DNA from: an uncultured Thermomicrobiales bacterium
Lineage (GTDB): Bacteria; Chloroflexota; Chloroflexia; Thermomicrobiales; UBA6265
Assembly: GCA_902806395.1 (NCBI GenBank)
Contig: CADCWH010000201.1
Span: 1-5,341 of the forward strand
Reading direction: 5' to 3'
Length of the DNA: 5,341 nucleotides
Positions 4,965 to 5,341 of this stretch are shown in pieces; position 1 is the stretch's first letter; every line of letters starts with the position of its first letter. The notes under the pieces were generated by a model, which saw nothing but the letters and a program-made list of their open reading frames with translations, did not search any database and was not told where the DNA came from. Both the position numbers and the translations under genes were made by a program.

Positions 4965-5341
4965 ATGGACGCAAGCTCAAAAGACAAATGCACGTCACCG
5001 CAGGTGGGTAACCTCTCTCGGCATATCATCCCCCGTCACGTGGGCGGACGTGGCGACGGGCGGATTGCGATGCCCATGCGCTGGCTGACGATCCCGCCCA
5101 TGGTGGTCATCCTCGCCCTGGTTAGCCTGGTCGCGGCCGGCGCCTTCGCGCAGGGCGGTCCCCCACCGCCCGATGCGAGCCCCGGTGCCGTCGGCTTCGG
5201 CAATGTTGCCCTCGGTGGGATCGACCCGGTCGTGGCTCCCGGTTATCGGCTGGAGATGCGCGAGAACACCTTCGCGCCGGGTGCCTACGTTACCCGTCAC
5301 ACCCACCCGACGGCCATCATCGTCTGCGTCCAGTCGGGCGC
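4965..5341 (+). CDS. Exported or membrane-anchored cupin-domain protein, N-terminal part (runs off the right edge)
   Basis: The first 125 residues are visible. A polar N-terminus of about 38 residues precedes a hydrophobic segment (RWLTIPPMVVILALVSLVAA, 39-58) and a plausible signal-peptidase site AFA after residue 62. A Pro-rich linker GGPPPPDASPG (64-74) leads into a beta-rich domain. ENTFAPGAYVTRHTHP (100-115) fits cupin motif 1, G-x5-HxH, with metal-type His112 and His114. The position that is Glu in the consensus is Ile118, while the closing Gly125 is kept, so the metal site may be altered or lost. The second cupin motif lies beyond the window. The start follows AGGAGG. An alternative ATG at 5070 would give a more ordinary 27-residue signal peptide but lacks a good ribosome site. 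Cupins include enzymes and binding proteins, so function is undetermined. Confidence 0.78.
   Translation, partial: MDASSKDKCTSPQVGNLSRHIIPRHVGGRGDGRIAMPMRWLTIPPMVVILALVSLVAAGAFAQGGPPPPDASPGAVGFGNVALGGIDPVVAPGYRLEMRENTFAPGAYVTRHTHPTAIIVCVQSG

Overview
The window is GC-rich, roughly two thirds G+C by eye, with bacterial gene layout and strong Shine-Dalgarno sites. A type 2 OMP decarboxylase lies next to a large STAND-ATPase/TPR/LuxR regulator, and a secreted cupin follows. This combination fits a GC-rich Chloroflexota of the Thermomicrobia/Sphaerobacter kind best. An actinobacterium cannot be excluded, and the assignment is inference because no rRNA or marker phylogeny is available here.

Left part, minus strand: pyrF (561-1487) makes UMP, the last step of de novo pyrimidine synthesis. 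Downstream, in the same direction after a 219-nt gap, is the N-terminal 113 residues of an alpha/beta-hydrolase that runs off the left edge (1-341). A two-tier inverted repeat (510-542) just after pyrF may end or attenuate the pyrF transcript.

Middle: a 203-nt divergent control region (1488-1690) separates pyrF from the regulator. It holds two well-formed sigma70-like promoters facing away from each other, both with TTGACG -35 boxes and 17-nt spacers, and a perfect 8-bp inverted repeat between them. The plus-strand gene (1691-4078, 795 aa) encodes a one-protein signal-sensing regulator with an NB-ARC-like ATPase, a winged helix, TPR-like helices and a C-terminal LuxR DNA-binding domain.

Right part, plus strand: intergenic DNA rich in hairpins alternates with genes for exported proteins. 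Behind the regulator lie two 40-bp tandem repeats, each carrying a CTACGC/GCGTAG hairpin, with a degenerate third copy. Next is a 77-aa secreted protein of unknown function (4315-4548). A 416-nt stretch without a confident gene follows and contains an unusually long 60-nt imperfect hairpin (4587-4646). The window ends in a gene for an exported or membrane-anchored cupin (4965 to the edge) whose first cupin motif lacks the usual metal-binding Glu.

No tRNA, rRNA, CRISPR array, IS element or phage gene is visible. No complete new system can be claimed. The least explained items are the long hairpin, the 40-bp repeats, the divergent operator-like palindrome and the small secreted protein.
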